Made by a program: the position numbers and the translations under genes. Shown one piece after another: positions 41,205 through 43,759 of a stretch of 43,759 nucleotides of DNA. How positions within the stretch are numbered: position 1 is the first letter of the stretch; each line of letters opens with the position of its first letter. Under the pieces are notes generated by a model. That model did no database searches and had not been told where the DNA came from. It saw nothing but the letters and a program-made list of their open reading frames with translations. Origin of the DNA: Desulfomonilaceae bacterium. Lineage in GTDB: Bacteria > Desulfobacterota > Desulfomonilia > Desulfomonilales > Desulfomonilaceae. The stretch is taken from the NCBI GenBank assembly GCA_031082285.1, contig JAVHLK010000017.1, positions 1-43,759 of the forward strand. The letters run 5' to 3'.

Positions 41205-41375
41205 CCCTGCAGGCCGGTATTCTGGCTTCCGGATCGTCCTACCAACCGCGCCTTCCCAGGAATTCAGTGTTTCCCAGTGGCAATGTGCGGTCTTCGTACT
41301 CGGTTACAGCGGCGGGCCCACTCCTGTGTCCAACAGGATTCCCTTTTAATCCCGAAATGGAACCTGCAAGGTCTC
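41205..41375 (-). promoter_or_regulatory. Cobalamin (B12) riboswitch
   Basis: Read on the minus strand, the region contains the conserved B12 elements in order: AAAAGGGAA, GCCGCTGTAACCG, GCCACTGGGAAA, CTGGGAAGGCGC, and the B12-box-like GGAAGCCAGAATACCGGCC near 41210-41230. Boundaries are approximate. It lies upstream of the small ORF and cobI and should repress them when cobalamin is plentiful. Confidence 0.92.
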
Positions 41376-41545
41376 TTGTTTACTCTGTTATTCCTCGGTA
41401 GTGCTGGGCAGTCGAGTACAACTTTGTCTCATGTCACCTCCATTTCTCGGCCGGCCTTGCCGTCTCTATATCTTTCTCGCGCTCTGTCGAACGATCCGGG
41501 TACTGTCCTTGAACTCCTCTTACAGACCCATGTTTCAGTTGAACC

Positions 41546-42256
41546 TCAAAAAAGAAGCATCAAGGAGAAAGTGTTGTAACTGTCTTTCACATTCGCGGCC
41601 AGTTCCACGGAACGACCGAGACGCTTGATTGTTTCGAGCACGTCAATGGAACAGGCTTCCACAGATGGTCGCTTCTCATTCGGGAATTTGCATCTGCCGG
41701 GGTAAGAACACTTCTTGCACAGCGCGCAGGACTCCGAGGGGAGCCCGAATGCCTTATAGTACCCCATGAGAAACAACTTTCGTTCAAGGGATACCGTGCG
41801 TTTCCACTGCCTGATCTGACGACGACGTTTGACGGTGGAATTACGGTAGAAGTGCTCGTTGGTTGCGCGACCCAGCAGAAGCAGCGCGATGGAATACTCG
41901 GACAAGAATTCCCGGGTCGCCTGGAGAGACGGTGCCGCAGGAGGACAGCACCAGTTGGTGCCGTAGTTGGCACACCCGTAACGACATTTGAGACCTACCC
42001 AGCGTGCGGTGACAATCTCGCAGGTTCGGAGCGCCAAAGCCTCTTGAAAGCCTTGCTCTTTCACCATCCGGTTGATTTCGGCCAAGGCTTCCGGTGACAA
42101 GCCGGCTGATGGGGAAGGTTCCGATGAACAGTCGCTCATGGGCAGATCGACCATATTGGGCTCCCCGGAATCCTGCCCACATCGGCAGACTTCGGTGCCG
42201 TTGCGTCCGGTCTTCCGGAAGGTTTCTTCGTGACCGAAATCCATTTCTTTTCCCAT
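41546..42256 (-). CDS. DUF2284-family metal-binding protein
   Basis: This protein has about 236 residues from the ATG at 42254-42256 (AAGG upstream; the longer start at 42316 lacks a ribosome site). It has a Cys-rich pattern KCRYGCANYGTNWCCPPAAPS and, later, CALCKKCSYPGRCKFPNEKRPSVEACSIDV, both typical of DUF2284. These probably bind iron-sulfur clusters or metal. DUF2284 proteins often sit beside corrinoid-dependent methyltransferase genes. Here the neighbour upstream on the same strand is a RACo-like corrinoid activator. The first 80 residues are poorly conserved and acidic/polar. Confidence 0.88.
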   Translation of the reverse strand: MGKEMDFGHEETFRKTGRNGTEVCRCGQDSGEPNMVDLPMSDCSSEPSPSAGLSPEALAEINRMVKEQGFQEALALRTCEIVTARWVGLKCRYGCANYGTNWCCPPAAPSLQATREFLSEYSIALLLLGRATNEHFYRNSTVKRRRQIRQWKRTVSLERKLFLMGYYKAFGLPSESCALCKKCSYPGRCKFPNEKRPSVEACSIDVLETIKRLGRSVELAANVKDSYNTFSLMLLF

Positions 42257-42354
42257 GGTGCCCTTACCTGATATGACGATAATTGTACCGTCCCGTTTCT
42301 CAATAGTCCGCTTCATAAATGGAGCAGCGAATCCCTACGCGCTGAGAGCGCTTT

Positions 42355-42435
42355 CCCGCGCTCTGCGCGGGATTTCACTCCTCACAAAGACATCTTCAAG
42401 GGTGTCATTGCGAGGGCGCAGCCCGTGGCAATCTC
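42355..42435. repeat. Dispersed palindromic repeat, copy 4
   Basis: CCCGCGCTCTGCGCGGG (42355-42371) differs from copies 2 and 3 by one loop base. TGTCATTGCGAG (42403-42414) and GCAATCTC (42428-42435) follow, so the same parts occur as in copies 1 and 3 but in a different order. It lies between the RACo-like gene stop and the DUF2284 start. Confidence 0.75.
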
Positions 42436-42474
42436 GTGCGCAACTCACGGGCCGATACGGCATGCCACGGACTC

Positions 42475-43759
42475 TCATTTCTGATGTAACACATCCGGAG
42501 GGACGATCCCTTCCAGATGCGGGAACTCGTCTTTCATGTGAGGCACCTGCATTGCTTCCATGAACTGTTGTTGAAAATCGTCCTCCACGGTAAGCTCAAT
42601 GTATTCCACGTTTCGAGACACCCAGTTGGCCTCGGCTCGTTTTTCTCTGTTCAGCAGTGCGGCCCTGGCACCGTCCCCGGCAGCGTTGCCCACCGCCAAG
42701 ACGCGGTCAAGATCGCAATCCGGGAACAGACCCATAATGAGGGCCTTGGTCTTGTCGACGTGAGTTCCGAACGCTCCGGCTATCTTGATCACGTCGACCT
42801 TTTCCAGACCCATGCGGCGCATCATGAGCTTGCAGCCCGTGTACAGGGCGCCCTTACCCAACTGGATCTGGCGAACATCCTTCTGGGTTATCACCACGTC
42901 CTTGCCGATGGACGTCTCGTTTGCCCATGCGATCACGAATTCGGGCTGGTTGGTCTCAGGGTTCTTTCTGTACCGGTCGGATTTCTGCTTCTTGTTGAAT
43001 CTGCCGCTTTTCACAATCACTCCCGACATGTACAACTCCGCCAAGACGTCCAGAATTCCTGAACCGCAAATGCCCTTGGTCTTCATTTCCTCGGGTTTGG
43101 AGAAACTCCTCCATGCGTCCCTCCCGATGACCTTGTAGTCAACCTCGTGGGTATCCGGGTCGATCTTGATGCGTTCGATGGCTCCCGGGGCCGCCCGCAT
43201 GCCGTAGCTCAACTGAGCGCCCTCCAAAGCGGGTCCGGTCGCGCACGAACAAGAGATCATCTTCTTGTTGTTCCCCAGCACCAATTCGCCGTTCGTTCCG
43301 ATGTCAATGAGAAGCTGCATCTCATCGTGTTTGTACGGTTCTTCAGCGATGAGCACTCCCACATTGTCCGCGCCGACGAAGCCGGCTTCATTGGGCAGAA
43401 TATGCACGTACGCCGAATCGTTGATAGTGATGCCCAGGTCTCTCGCCCGCAGGTCGAGAGATCGGTGGATGACCGGCGGAAAAGGCGCCAAACCCACAAA
43501 CTCGGGATCGAGACCCAACAGAATGTGGTGCATGGCCGTGTTGCCCACAAGGGTCATGTCGACGATGTCATTGGGATTGAGAAGCAGATACTTGCCCTTT
43601 TCCTTGAGCACCATTCCATTTTCCAGATCCTCCAGATCCTCCAGATCCTCCGATTCTTCTCCGTGCTCACCTTCCTCGACGCTATCGTCCTCCTTCTTCT
43701 TCTTTTTCTTTTTCTTCGGCGGATGCGTGCTCTGGCAAGCTTCCACCACAAGCTTGTTC
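42475..43759 (-). CDS. RACo-like ASKHA-domain (DUF4445) corrinoid activator, 5' end beyond the window
   Basis: The frame is open to the right edge, so the start and the expected N-terminal 2Fe-2S ferredoxin domain are not visible. The visible part of about 428 residues is the actin-like activator domain: VDMTLVGNTAMHHILLGLDP, LIDIGTNGELVLGN, SCSCATGPALEGAQLSYGMR, GICGSGILDVLAELY, IAGAFGTHVDK and VGNAAGDGARAALL. RACo proteins use ATP and low-potential electrons to reactivate corrinoid proteins from the inert Co(II) state. Just before the VDMTLVGNTAMHH motif is an unusual insertion of eight lysines, an acidic stretch and EDL-EDL-EDL. Confidence 0.87.
   Translation of the reverse strand, partial: NKLVVEACQSTHPPKKKKKKKKEDDSVEEGEHGEESEDLEDLEDLENGMVLKEKGKYLLLNPNDIVDMTLVGNTAMHHILLGLDPEFVGLAPFPPVIHRSLDLRARDLGITINDSAYVHILPNEAGFVGADNVGVLIAEEPYKHDEMQLLIDIGTNGELVLGNNKKMISCSCATGPALEGAQLSYGMRAAPGAIERIKIDPDTHEVDYKVIGRDAWRSFSKPEEMKTKGICGSGILDVLAELYMSGVIVKSGRFNKKQKSDRYRKNPETNQPEFVIAWANETSIGKDVVITQKDVRQIQLGKGALYTGCKLMMRRMGLEKVDVIKIAGAFGTHVDKTKALIMGLFPDCDLDRVLAVGNAAGDGARAALLNREKRAEANWVSRNVEYIELTVEDDFQQQFMEAMQVPHMKDEFPHLEGIVPPDVLHQK
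43623..43649. repeat. Three tandem 9-base repeats inside the RACo-like gene
   Basis: CCAGATCCT occurs three times in a row and encodes the EDL-EDL-EDL segment on the minus strand. A nearby TTC/TTT-rich run (about 43689-43718) encodes the eight lysines. Both are in frame. Confidence 0.85.

Overview
The window looks like a chromosomal segment from a GC-rich Gram-negative anaerobe, most likely a member of the Desulfobacterota (former Deltaproteobacteria). This is inferred from gene content: an Mrp/Mbh-type antiporter operon, a Liv transporter with a Tat-exported binding protein, a sigma-54 pilin promoter, a corrinoid neighbourhood (RACo-like ASKHA protein, DUF2284 protein, cobalamin riboswitch, cobI) and the repeat families. 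No rRNA, tRNA, CRISPR array, transposase or phage gene was recognised. Genus is not determined.

Left part (1-17.3 kb, almost all minus strand). A multisubunit cation/proton antiporter operon reads E, F, G, DUF4040, B, C, D, D, small membrane protein, D (cut by the left edge). Next come a secreted AMIN-domain protein with a near-consensus sigma-70 promoter, a pentapeptide-repeat protein, a rhodanese plus MauE/DoxX redox pair, and a translationally coupled branched-chain amino acid ABC transporter (G, F, H, M) behind its Tat-exported binding protein. A divergent secreted coiled-coil protein has a perfect palindrome just before its start. A modular zinc-ribbon/Yip1 membrane protein closes this part.

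Middle (17.5-28 kb). An RND/MMPL exporter is followed by a plus-strand run: PrsW-type protease, a tiny membrane protein, a kinase-like/methyltransferase fusion translationally coupled to it, a very acidic Trp-heptad protein, a terminator, and a Wzx/MATE-type flippase. A radical SAM/SPASM protein and a HEAT-like membrane protein flank the run. This looks like a cell-surface glycan or lipid assembly region.

Right part (28.5-43.8 kb). A lone type IV pilin-like gene has an excellent sigma-54 promoter, with a 12-bp-arm palindrome about 95 bp upstream that fits an enhancer site. A plus-strand block then encodes a TMTC-like TPR membrane protein, a GT-C-like membrane protein and two paralogous membrane-anchored alkaline-phosphatase-fold transferases with a Thr at the nucleophile position. 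A decayed 3' copy of a third one follows. The far right is corrinoid related: radical SAM/SPASM protein, cobI, a small ORF, a cobalamin riboswitch, a DUF2284 protein and a RACo-like activator cut by the window end, which carries an unusual Lys8/acidic/Glu-Asp-Leu insertion.

Small palindromic repeats recur in the intergenic spaces, including one 16-17-base hairpin seen at four separate sites.
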